Assembly (NCBI GenBank): GCA_025201865.1
Contig: MU603114.1
Span: 1,956-19,819, forward strand
Reading direction: 5' to 3'
Origin: Ramicandelaber brevisporus
Taxonomy: Eukaryota; Kickxellomycota; Ramicandelaberales; Ramicandelaberaceae
Length of the DNA: 17,864 bases
A program made the position numbers and the translations under genes. Positions 8,589 through 16,669 of this stretch are shown piece after piece. The notes under the pieces are model-generated. The model did not search any database. It saw only the letters and a list, made by a program, of their open reading frames with translations, and was not told where the DNA came from. The first letter of the stretch is position 1, and each line of letters begins with the position of its first letter.

Positions 8589-8598
8589 GTATATAAAC
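8589..8598 (+). promoter_or_regulatory. TATA box of the pacifastin-like gene
   Basis: GTATATAAAC lies about 115 bp before the chosen ATG at 8712. It shares the 8-mer ATATAAAC with the TATA boxes at 15997 and 17357. ATGs at 8609 and 8623 are so close to it that they probably precede or sit at the transcription start. If transcription began earlier, the one at 8623 would open a 19-codon upstream frame. Confidence 0.75.
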
Positions 8599-8711
8599 TG
8601 CTCAGAAAATGCCATTTGTTCCATGTCAACACACCGAGCCACATCAACAACTACAGAACATCACCTGTGCACTTTCTTCTAACCGCATCGACATCAGCGC
8701 AAGCATATTCC

Positions 8712-9251
8712 ATGGCTTTTATCCGCATCCTCTCTGTTGCGACCGTCCTGGCGACTGCGCTCGCATCCTCTGGCTCGGCCATTCCGGCTTCTCCAGGCTC
8801 CTCCGCTCCTCTGTCGATTGGTACTACAGGGCTTGGACTCCACCCTGAATGTGTTCGCTCCAACTTTGGCTTTGGCAAGATGTACGATGGCTGCAACACC
8901 TGTAGATGCTATGATAACTCGCCATACACGGGCTGCACTGCCATGTGGTGTCGAATTTCAGAGATCCCTGCTGCTACCTGCGTGAAAGGCGCTCCAGAGC
9001 GCATCTTTGACGTGCCAGAGGTACGCCTCAAGTGTCTGTGCCTGACCAATGGATTACGTGTTTGCGTTCCAATTGATCGCGACTTCCTGGCGCCGTATGG
9101 TAGCGAATTGCCTCCATACGGTCCAGGAGAAGGATCTCAGAAGTTCTGCCAGAGTGTGTATGGAAATGGCACCTATGTTGATCCAGTATCTGGCTTCAAG
9201 TGTGCATGCGATGCTGGAGGCAACGTTTTCTGCCAAGTTCCAACCAACTAA
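8712..9251 (+). CDS. Secreted cysteine-rich protein with a pacifastin-type inhibitor module and two reduced repeats
   Basis: 179 residues. The frame is open upstream but its first ATG is at 8712, and it begins with a signal peptide (IRILSVATVLATALASSGSA). Module 1 (C47, C61, C64, C66, C75, C80; core CNTCRC then CTAMWC) fits the pacifastin light-chain inhibitor pattern, a family best known from arthropods. Two later blocks, C90-C118 and C146-C174, share an identical spacing, C-x17-C-x-C-x7-C. They match module 1 after loss of its second and sixth cysteines, which form one disulfide in pacifastin peptides. By family analogy the P1 residue of module 1 is A77, so it should not suit a trypsin. The rest is Pro/Gly/Ser-rich linker. 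Likely an extracellular serine-protease inhibitor or a relative that has lost inhibition. Module 1 is convincing; the repeat relationship is inferred. Confidence 0.85.
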   Translation: MAFIRILSVATVLATALASSGSAIPASPGSSAPLSIGTTGLGLHPECVRSNFGFGKMYDGCNTCRCYDNSPYTGCTAMWCRISEIPAATCVKGAPERIFDVPEVRLKCLCLTNGLRVCVPIDRDFLAPYGSELPPYGPGEGSQKFCQSVYGNGTYVDPVSGFKCACDAGGNVFCQVPTN

Positions 9252-10331
9252 GTTTGAACTCTCATCTTTCTTAAGAGCTCTAGCATTTGTTTTTCCTTTT
9301 AACTCGTCCCCATTTTGTCCCTTCCAAGTTTACCCTTTTTTGTAGGTTTACAAAGATGAATACAGCCGATATCATCCTTTTTCTTTTTGATCACTGTTTT
9401 CAACAACCATGCGGAGCTTTGTGCTCGGTTAAACCCAAATCCCGAGCTCGATTTGACCACTTCATCCACATACTCATTGGCCGTCTGTGAAGAGCAATAA
9501 TGAATCTCTCTCTCTCTCTCTGTGTGGCGGGATTTTCGGGATGACGCACGCACTGAGCACAAAAAGAAAGTCCCTTCTGCACTGTGCATGTCACAGACAG
9601 TCTCGAAACGAACTTCCCTGTACTGTTTCATGTAATTCAAAGGGCAATTGCTGGGAGCAACGAAGACGTGCATCAGCAACTCGTACCTGATTCCCGCAGT
9701 GGAAACACTACAGTCCTCTATCTATCATTTTTTTCCCCCTCTTCTTCATCCTCTTATTCGACCTCTCTCACTTTTGTTGTACCTGTGTTTCAAGTACCCT
9801 CAACACAGCGATTGTGACCACGACTTGACATCGTGTACATAATTGCGCCATTCCGGGTAACCACTCTGCTTCTGTACCGATTCTTTCTCCTACTTTCTGC
9901 CTGGCCGGGCTCGTGACACTTGCTGGCCGTTTGTTGTTGCCGCTCTCAAAGCTCCTTCCAAATCCATCCATACTTGTACACCTTCTTTCTTCCTCTTCCT
10001 CTTCTTCTTCATTGTGTTTCTTGTTTTTGCTTTGCTTTGAACAAACGAGCGTACGCACGCAGCAGACTTGACTCCAGCAGGCAACATTGGTAAAGAAGAC
10101 TGGCCAGCCTTCTTTTGTTTTTGTTTGAGTACTTTTACTAATCAACCAGCCCTTCGTCTTCTTCACTCAAAGTTCGATTTTTTTTACTGTTTCTTTTTTT
10201 TTTCTTCTTCCTTCCTTCGAGCAGCCACCAACTGCATCAGCCACCACCGCCATCAGCACGCGAAGCGCATACACTCTACTCCGTTGATAGTACGTTTCCG
10301 CCCCCCTTCGCGTGCATACAAACGACACCGG

Positions 10332-10367
10332 CAACAGCAACAACAACAGCAACAACAGCAGCAGCAA
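10332..10367 (+). repeat. CAA/CAG triplet repeat, 12 units, in the RGS leader
   Basis: Twelve consecutive CAA or CAG triplets. They lie in an open frame that has no ATG, so they are probably untranslated, although they look like the Gln tracts encoded inside the RGS gene itself. Confidence 0.8.
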
Positions 10368-10501
10368 ACGGTATCAGTGTGGCCATTCACGAATTCTCTT
10401 TCCCCGTCGCTCACACTCCTCAAGTACCAGTCAACTTGCCTTCTTGAAAGAGCCAAACAGTCTTATTTCTGCAGGCCGAGGACAGAGTGTGAAGTGAGAG
10501 A

Positions 10502-10655
10502 GAGCCTTGTGTTGCACCGCGTTCTGTGAGTGTGTCTCAGCGAGAATAAGTGAAGTGTGTATCACAAACCGGCTCTTCGAGCCTTGTGTTGCACCGCGTT
10601 CTGTGAGTGTGTCTCAGCGAGAATAAGTGAAGTGTGTATCACAAACCGGCTCTTC
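10502..10655 (+). repeat. Exact 77-bp tandem duplication
   Basis: Copy 1 is 10502-10578 and copy 2 is 10579-10655. Each begins GAGCCTTGTGTTGCACCGCG and ends CACAAACCGGCTCTTC, with no mismatch I can find. Each copy carries GTGAGT (10526 and 10603), which resembles a 5' splice donor. Perfect identity points to a recent duplication or an assembly artefact. Confidence 0.95.
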
Positions 10656-10885
10656 CTTCCTTCCCTTTGCTTGCCTCGCACTACATAGCCTTGTATTATT
10701 TTTTTTTTACTTCTTATACCACAGCCTCTTGTTCCTCTTACACCCTTTCCTCGCGGTCGCTTCCTCATCTACATCTCTTTCCTCCCTTTCTCCCTTTCTA
10801 CAGCAAACATTGCATCTAACCAGGCGAACCGCATACACTCAGCAAACACATATACTCAACAAACAAATACACATATAACACGACG

Positions 10886-10936
10886 CGAAACGGAACGGAA
10901 CGAAACGAAGCGATACTATACGATACTATACGATAC
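10886..10936 (+). repeat. Short tandem repeats directly before the RGS start codon
   Basis: Five CGRAR pentamers (10886-10910) are followed by CGATACTATA twice and a partial third copy (10911-10936). The array ends six bases before the ATG, inside the presumed leader. Confidence 0.8.
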
Positions 10937-10942
10937 AGAAGG

Positions 10943-13900
10943 ATGCTTGATCAACCATTCTCAATGTCAGCGTCAACAGCTGGAGTCCCCTCCAATCCCA
11001 TTGCCCTGGCTGTACTCAATGCACTCAATCAACAATCCAACGAGCCTCATCAACTGCAATCTCCAAAGTCAATGGTTTCTCAGCCTCTCTATCACAGCAG
11101 CAGTGGTATCACTGGTCGGCGGCGATCATCGTATGCACGGGAATCCAACTGGAATGTCAATGCTATTGGTAATAGCAGTTCTGCACTTTCTGCAATTGCT
11201 CGTGATAGACGTCCCAGCGTTCCGGCAATTGTCGCATCCAGCGCATCTCCAGGACTACTGCACAAGTTGGGAACGAATTCGTGTCACTCACTGCCTCTTG
11301 CAAGCACCGGAGAGTCAACCAGCCCAGATGGCACAGTCTCTGCACGGAGGGCATCGCTGGCAAGTCTACAGCGTGGACTATCAGCACTTGCGACAGCCAC
11401 AGGAACACCACCTCAGAGCATAATCCTTTCAGCAGCAGCAGCAACAGTAGCAGCGGCAGCAACTGCAACAGTAGCAGACCGTGGAACTGGACGGAAGTCA
11501 TCTTTAGCTGCGTCGGTGCAGTCAGTGGCTGCCACAGAACTACCAAGCTCAACAGCAGCCAACACGACGGCCACAGCAGCCACAGCCTCAGTGAGTGGTG
11601 TCTCCGAGTCATCGTTGAATGTAGCGAGTTATCATCCGGATCTGATGACATATTCAATGACTGTCCAAGACAACAGCTTTAGTCATTCTACGGATTCGAT
11701 TCCTGAAGTCACTCGGCATCGGCATCAGCATCAGCCTCAACAAACAGATATGTCTGCTCTCGGGCTGACAACTACCCATCCTCTGCAACAACAACAAACA
11801 ACAGCAACAGCAACAGCAACAACAGCAACAGCTACTACTATTACTACTCAGTATCCTCAAATAGATCCTGCATCCGCTGCTGTTAGAGATACTGTGCCGC
11901 ACGAAGACAGCTCGACAAGGAGGCGAGAGTACAGCTGCTCGGATATGGACCATAGCAGACAGAGCCAACAACAACACCACCAGCAGCTGCACCAGCAGCA
12001 TCGACACTATCAGCACTCTCAGTCTCAATCTCAGCCTCAGTCCCAGCATGAACATGGCCAATCACTTAGACCGCTGTCAGTTACGCTGGCATCACTTGTA
12101 TCAGGCACAACGCCGACAGAGGAAGACTTCTCGGAAGTAACATTAGCCGAGGTGACAAATGGAGGGATATCGGCAGTTCTCCAAAGCAGAATCCCATTTG
12201 TGTTCTTTTATGCATTTTTACTGGAATCAGTTTGCCCAGAGTCACTCTTGTTTCTGAGAGCAACTCAGCAGTTCAAATTGGCTCTGGAGGCTGCTCAGAC
12301 ATGTCCCTGTTGTGGGAATGAATCCAACTCACCCAGCAGCACCACTAATACCACATCAGTCAGTTCAAAGTTGTCGAGCGATCTGGCAGAGTCACCAACA
12401 GCTGGTCAGATCCATTCTCAAACATTTCCAGTGTCTTTTGCAGAATCATCGGCACCAATTGCGTCATGGAGCAACTCTATAATTGGATCATCAATGCCAT
12501 CAATGATTGGTGGATTTCCTACAGCAGGATGTTCAACAGGTAAATGCAAAAGTAGAATTCACGAGATGGCCCTGGATATTTATGAGACTTTTTTGCGGCC
12601 ATCGGTTCCTCTGGAAGTTAATGTTGACGCAAAGGCCAGAGCTAAAATTAGAGAATATCTGAACACAGCCGCTGTGAACAATACTGGGGAACTGCATGCA
12701 CCTTCACATGATGAAACATCGACTCGATCAGGGCCACATCCATCATCCACTGTCAGTGCCCCTGCTAACATATCTGAAACAGAATCAAGTCGTAGTAGTA
12801 GTAAATATACAGCAAGCACATCTGGTACAGGTGGCACAGGTGGTACAAGTGGCACAGGTGGTACAAGTGGAACAGGTGGAACAAGTAGAACACATTTAAC
12901 AACAGCCAGTGCATCCTTTATGGGCAATAGTAGTGGTGGAACACAGTGGTTGATTGGGCCTTCAGCAGTGTTTGGAATGGCAACTAAACAGGTATGGGAG
13001 ATGCTATCAGATGCTTATTTTAGATTTATCAAAAGTACTCATTATACTAAGATGGCTACTCTACTCACATTTATTCATTCATCTAATATTACCACCACCA
13101 CCTCTACTACTACTACTACTACTGATAATAATAGTAACAGTAATAATAGTAATAATAGCAATGAGTATAAGAATAGAGTTAGATTGGCTAGAAGAGTTAC
13201 TGCAAGACATTTGTGTGAAGTGGCTAGAAGTTGTAATTCAGCTCTGAGACGCTCTTCAAAGTCGTATATTACAACATCAATCCCATTCTGTGGAAACGAT
13301 TCGGCGACCGCCAGTGTCGCTTCAGCATCTACAGCTGCTGGATCATCGTCGGTTGAACTCAATACTATTGGAGTCACTCAAACCACAGTGTCTGCATTCT
13401 GTAGAGACTTACTTGGAATATCAGTTGATTGTTCAGATCCATCTTCATTCTCCCATCTAGAAGCTAGTGTTCCTCATATCATATTTGATCATTCTATTGA
13501 TGCACCTCGGCCATCTTTGAATCGAGATCATAGTCAAGAACAAGTTCCAGTCACATCTTCCTCATCCTCTTCCTCATCTCGATTCTCAACATCCCAATCT
13601 CACAGCAACCTTCTCGCAATCATTCCATTCCTGACTGGCCGCGTGCGATTTATGAATAAACGTGGCGAACACAGTAACAATAGTGGCAATGGCAGTGCAC
13701 ATGATCCGCAGCTTTCACAGCAGCAGCAGCACAGCGGTGGAAACAGCCCAGTGCCAATATTGACTACTTCGCCTCATGGACACTCTCACTCTCAGTCGGT
13801 TGGTGCATATTCTGCCAGTCGCAAATCTGACATTAGTCCAAGTGCTGGCAATAGTCAGCTGTACCGTGGAAGACAGCAACAGTACCAGCAGCAGTCTAGT

Positions 13901-15202
13901 TCAGTTCCATCGACTCCTCATCTTTCGCCTGAAACATCTGTCGCTGTCGCAGCAATATCAGGCTCTGGTTTTGATGCAATCAATGCTGCCACTGGCGATG
14001 AAAGTGGCCAGACTGGTGGGAGTGCGTCACGTAAGCACAGTACAGCAAGTAGATCAGCCGAACCATTCAAATTGATATCATCCATTCATTTCCCAGATGA
14101 GCCAATGCACCTAATGCGAGAACAGCGAATGAAAGAAGAAAGAGAGAGAAAGAAGAGAGATGCTCAACAACGGCACTTGCAAAAGTTACATGATATTCAA
14201 AGAAGACATCTGCAGCAACAACAACAGCAGCAGCAACAGCAGTTTGAGCGAATGGTTGTGTCTCCTCCTCCAATGAGCCCTCCGCCGCCTCCTCCTACTC
14301 AAACTACAACTGTCACCACCATCACTTCTTTCTCTCAGAGCAGTCTGCGGAATACACCTGCAATCATGATCACAGCAGCCGGTACTACTGCATTAGCCAC
14401 CTCCGAACCAGCGTCCTTAGGCAGCCGCAGTCCATCAGCATCAGCAAGTCGCGAAGTTCAGCCAAACCAAGCTTCTTCTGGTCGCAGTACACCAACTGTA
14501 TCTTCAATGATGAGTAGCACCGAGAGCACAAGCGCAGCTCGTCAACAACAGCAACAACAACAGCAGCAGCAGCGTTCAATGAAACCTCGACCGCCACAGC
14601 AGCAGAAACGGAAACCTGAGCAGCCAATAACATCCTTCATCACGGTTGACCGAATGTCACGCTCTGCACCAGACCACAGCAGCTCATACTCATCAGACTC
14701 TTCCCATGAGAACCCAGCGGAATATGGCCTGCCTCGCCAATCATCACAGAAGCGGCTCTTTAGTGTTCGCCGCCCAGTCAGCACCGAGGTACTCTCTCAA
14801 ACTGCGCATCGCATTGGAGTGTCATCATCCAGCCCAGTTGATGGCTCCGATGCTGGGCCGCGAAGCCATCGACATTATCCACGGTATGGAACTCAACCTG
14901 GTGCATTCTCGGCTGCTACTGGAAGTGGCGATGGTGGTTGTTATGGTGAAGGGCTGACATCGAGAATCAGCTCGTTCACCGCAGGTAGCTTCATCTCCAA
15001 CATTGATGACAGTGTATCAATGAGCTCAATCTCACCGTTCTTGTCTGCAGTTGATGGCAACAATGGTGCATTGGGCCGTTCACAGACTATGCGCTCGCCT
15101 CCGCAGTTGGCCTCTGAAACAGCAACTACCACTACAACCACTACCAATTCAACAGCTGGCATTCGTCAGAAAATGACTCGCTGGATACGTAAAATTGGTT
15201 AA
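10943..15202 (+). CDS. Large RGS-domain protein (regulator of G-protein signalling) with split RGS fold
   Basis: 1419 residues in one uninterrupted frame; the start is the first ATG in 1.3 kb. RGS proteins speed GTP hydrolysis by G-alpha subunits. The RGS blocks are 379-453 (FVFFYAFLLESVCPESLLFL, then QQFKLAL), 538-578 (IHEMALDIYETFLRPSVPLE, then VNVDAKARAKI) and 677-710 (KQVWEMLSDAYFRFIKS). They match the N-terminal helices, the middle helix with its VN(V/L)D loop, and the D-Y-R-F helix, separated by inserts of about 85 and 95 residues. Two RGS4 residues that contact G-alpha, Asn88 and Asn128, align with S434 and N560. Elsewhere the protein is Ser/Thr/Gln/His-rich with Gln runs, a charged coiled coil near 1055-1100, a Pro-rich segment after it, and a basic amphipathic tail (RQKMTRWIRKIG) that may touch membrane. 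PKA-type sites cluster at 59-63, 89-92, 135-138 and 185-188. The RGS call is good; orthology is unknown. Confidence 0.85.
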   Translation: MLDQPFSMSASTAGVPSNPIALAVLNALNQQSNEPHQLQSPKSMVSQPLYHSSSGITGRRRSSYARESNWNVNAIGNSSSALSAIARDRRPSVPAIVASSASPGLLHKLGTNSCHSLPLASTGESTSPDGTVSARRASLASLQRGLSALATATGTPPQSIILSAAAATVAAAATATVADRGTGRKSSLAASVQSVAATELPSSTAANTTATAATASVSGVSESSLNVASYHPDLMTYSMTVQDNSFSHSTDSIPEVTRHRHQHQPQQTDMSALGLTTTHPLQQQQTTATATATTATATTITTQYPQIDPASAAVRDTVPHEDSSTRRREYSCSDMDHSRQSQQQHHQQLHQQHRHYQHSQSQSQPQSQHEHGQSLRPLSVTLASLVSGTTPTEEDFSEVTLAEVTNGGISAVLQSRIPFVFFYAFLLESVCPESLLFLRATQQFKLALEAAQTCPCCGNESNSPSSTTNTTSVSSKLSSDLAESPTAGQIHSQTFPVSFAESSAPIASWSNSIIGSSMPSMIGGFPTAGCSTGKCKSRIHEMALDIYETFLRPSVPLEVNVDAKARAKIREYLNTAAVNNTGELHAPSHDETSTRSGPHPSSTVSAPANISETESSRSSSKYTASTSGTGGTGGTSGTGGTSGTGGTSRTHLTTASASFMGNSSGGTQWLIGPSAVFGMATKQVWEMLSDAYFRFIKSTHYTKMATLLTFIHSSNITTTTSTTTTTTDNNSNSNNSNNSNEYKNRVRLARRVTARHLCEVARSCNSALRRSSKSYITTSIPFCGNDSATASVASASTAAGSSSVELNTIGVTQTTVSAFCRDLLGISVDCSDPSSFSHLEASVPHIIFDHSIDAPRPSLNRDHSQEQVPVTSSSSSSSSRFSTSQSHSNLLAIIPFLTGRVRFMNKRGEHSNNSGNGSAHDPQLSQQQQHSGGNSPVPILTTSPHGHSHSQSVGAYSASRKSDISPSAGNSQLYRGRQQQYQQQSSSVPSTPHLSPETSVAVAAISGSGFDAINAATGDESGQTGGSASRKHSTASRSAEPFKLISSIHFPDEPMHLMREQRMKEERERKKRDAQQRHLQKLHDIQRRHLQQQQQQQQQQFERMVVSPPPMSPPPPPPTQTTTVTTITSFSQSSLRNTPAIMITAAGTTALATSEPASLGSRSPSASASREVQPNQASSGRSTPTVSSMMSSTESTSAARQQQQQQQQQQRSMKPRPPQQQKRKPEQPITSFITVDRMSRSAPDHSSSYSSDSSHENPAEYGLPRQSSQKRLFSVRRPVSTEVLSQTAHRIGVSSSSPVDGSDAGPRSHRHYPRYGTQPGAFSAATGSGDGGCYGEGLTSRISSFTAGSFISNIDDSVSMSSISPFLSAVDGNNGALGRSQTMRSPPQLASETATTTTTTTNSTAGIRQKMTRWIRKIG
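12824..12886 (+). repeat. 9-bp coding minisatellite in the second RGS insert
   Basis: Seven 9-bp units of the form GGNACARGT, in frame, encode Gly-Thr-Gly or Gly-Thr-Ser (residues 628-648). Being in frame, unit gain or loss changes insert length without breaking the protein. Confidence 0.85.
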
Positions 15203-15996
15203 TGAATAAACCTTACACATAAATGCATACAACCAACCAAATACACAATAGACATAAATACACTTTTGTCCCTCTTTACATCTTCGCCACTATCCTCACC
15301 ACCATCCTTCTCATCGTTTCCGTTCCTTTCCATTACTTTACCCTCTCCTTTGTTTGCGCCACGATAATAAGCTTGCAACAACTTTCCCCTCGTTTCTTAC
15401 CATTTTTTAGTTTTAGTTTTACTTCTTACTTCTTACCTCATTTCACGTTTTGCTTTTTACTTTTTGCTTATAAACATCATGGCAGGTCCGTTTAGATTAC
15501 ATTTTTGATTTGAAATGGAGAACTCCTCTGTTAAAACGATGCTGATTATTAAAAGAAGTTGAAAGAGAATGATGGCTGGTTGGCTAACAGGCTGACTGGG
15601 GAGATTACTGCGGATTTGTACTATTGTGCGAACGCTGACTGCATTTCCGCCATCATTGTAGTGTCAGCTTCATCCCAACAACATCTGCTGTGGCTTACGA
15701 AAGGTATGAAAGGGGGCGAATGCATTTGCGTATATGCACACGCGCAAGGCGAGTGTGGACTTGTTGTTGTTGTTTTTTAGTTCGCTAGCACGCCGAAAGC
15801 AGTCAGCAAAGACAACCCGGCCTGTTCGTTTCTTTCGTTCTCTCTGTGCGTGTGTGCGAGTGTCCTCCTCTCTCTGGAATGGACTACGGACTTGTATAAC
15901 TCGTAACAAAAGAGACTTGACTGCGGATATGACCCCCTCTCGCGCCATTGGTGGCTGTTTGTTGGCGCTGTGCCAAGACTTGGACCACCAAGAAGA
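15203..15996 (+). other. Intergenic: RGS 3' flank and upstream region of the Ser-rich gene
   Basis: An AATAAA at 15205-15210, three bases after the RGS stop, could be a poly(A) signal; AT-rich ACATAAATG-type words follow. Then come long pyrimidine tracts (15260-15470) and a TTATAAAC word at 15468 with no credible gene behind it. A 104-codon frame at 15734-16048 overlaps the downstream TATA box and has no protein-like features. I see nothing else. Confidence 0.5.
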
Positions 15997-16006
15997 GGAT
16001 ATAAAC
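15997..16006 (+). promoter_or_regulatory. TATA box of the Ser-rich small gene
   Basis: GGATATAAAC lies 176 bp before the ATG at 16182. The stretch from there to the start codon is A/C-rich (repeated CATACAC/TTACAC words) and free of ATG, as expected of an efficiently scanned leader. It shares ATATAAAC with the boxes at 8589 and 17357. Confidence 0.75.
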
Positions 16007-16181
16007 CCGAGCGTCTCACGCCAACGCTGCTTCTCTAAACCTTTGTAAACATACAGCATTCCTCCCATAGCAGCACGAGTCCATAGACCATAGAAACAAA
16101 GCACATACACATTCATACACTTACACTTACACATACAAACCACAGATAAAGTACAATAACGCGCTCGCAAATACATTAAAA

Positions 16182-16499
16182 ATGTCATTTTTCAGCAAAG
16201 CCGGCGGTTCGTCTACCTTCTCTTCCTCGTATGGCTTCTCCACTCCTGGATTCTCAGCCTCGGAACTAGCTTGTATGCTGCGGCCATCCTCGACAGCACT
16301 ATCCTCATTCACTAGCAAGAATCCATACACAAGAGTATCTGGCTCTGCCAGCAGTAGTGGCAATAGCAAGGCGTTTGACTGCATGTCGACCACATCCACT
16401 GTTGCGCCGCAGAATGGCCGGCTAACCGCAGAGAAGAAGCTTCATGGCGTATTGGACCTATCATTTGGAGCATCGCCATCATTCAGCAGATCACTCTGA
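16182..16499 (+). CDS. Ser-rich 105-residue protein of unknown function
   Basis: I do not recognise this protein. It starts MSFFSKAGGSSTFSSSYGF. About a quarter of its residues are serine; aromatic Phe and Tyr are spaced among Ser/Gly near the N-terminus. It has only two cysteines, no signal peptide and no membrane segment. The C-terminal part (GRLTAEKKLHGVLDLSFG) is the least repetitive and could form a helix. Support for a real gene is the TATA box at 15997, an ATG-free A/C-rich leader, AAAATG start context and normal termination. It may be intrinsically disordered. A 10-bp hairpin with a GAAA loop lies 170 bp beyond the stop. No function is proposed. Confidence 0.65.
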   Translation: MSFFSKAGGSSTFSSSYGFSTPGFSASELACMLRPSSTALSSFTSKNPYTRVSGSASSSGNSKAFDCMSTTSTVAPQNGRLTAEKKLHGVLDLSFGASPSFSRSL

Positions 16500-16669
16500 A
16501 CACCATATACACCATAGACATCATAGACACCTTCTACTAAACAACCGCTATTATTTTTTCCCCCTTCCTTCGTCTCCATTGCAATTGATACACTTGCTGA
16601 TAAACCTTGTTCAGTCACGTCAGAAATGGAGGGGGCTGACTCAATCGGTACAACCTGATAGACATAACT

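Larger units (their letters stand above)
9252..10942 (+). other. Intergenic region and long ATG-free leader of the RGS gene
   Basis: No coding gene is supported. After the 3' flank of the pacifastin-like gene and a TC8 run (9505-9520), the plus strand has no ATG from 9633 to 10942. It is rich in pyrimidine tracts (CTTC and T runs near 9730, 10190 and 10690), contains a CAA/CAG tract, an exact 77-bp tandem duplication and short repeats next to the start codon. The last 100 bp turn A/C-rich (CATACACTCAGCAAACAC style), like the leaders of other genes here. I see no clear TATA box. Confidence 0.6.

Noticed and set aside
9299-9679. 126-codon minus-strand open frame
   Set aside because: No domain, signal peptide or promoter; the sequence is partly derived from the TC microsatellite and a poly-pyrimidine tract.
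10068-10529. 153-codon plus-strand open frame with a 12-Gln run in the RGS leader
   Set aside because: It contains no ATG at all and ends next to a donor-like GTGAGT. Joining it to the RGS frame through the possible leader intron keeps the frame open but still gives no start codon, so I treat it as untranslated leader.
12290-12560. First RGS insert as an unspliced intron (GTAAAT at 12540, polypyrimidine-poor flanks)
   Set aside because: No convincing donor/branch/acceptor set brackets the insert; it is fully in frame without stops and has the same Ser/Thr-rich style as the rest of the protein.
15468-15482. TTATAAAC followed by ATG, considered as another promoter and gene
   Set aside because: The ATG is only four bases after the box and gives nine codons; frames further downstream are not protein-like.
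15734-16048. 104-codon plus-strand open frame upstream of the Ser-rich gene
   Set aside because: The TATA box at 15997 lies inside it and its composition is not protein-like.
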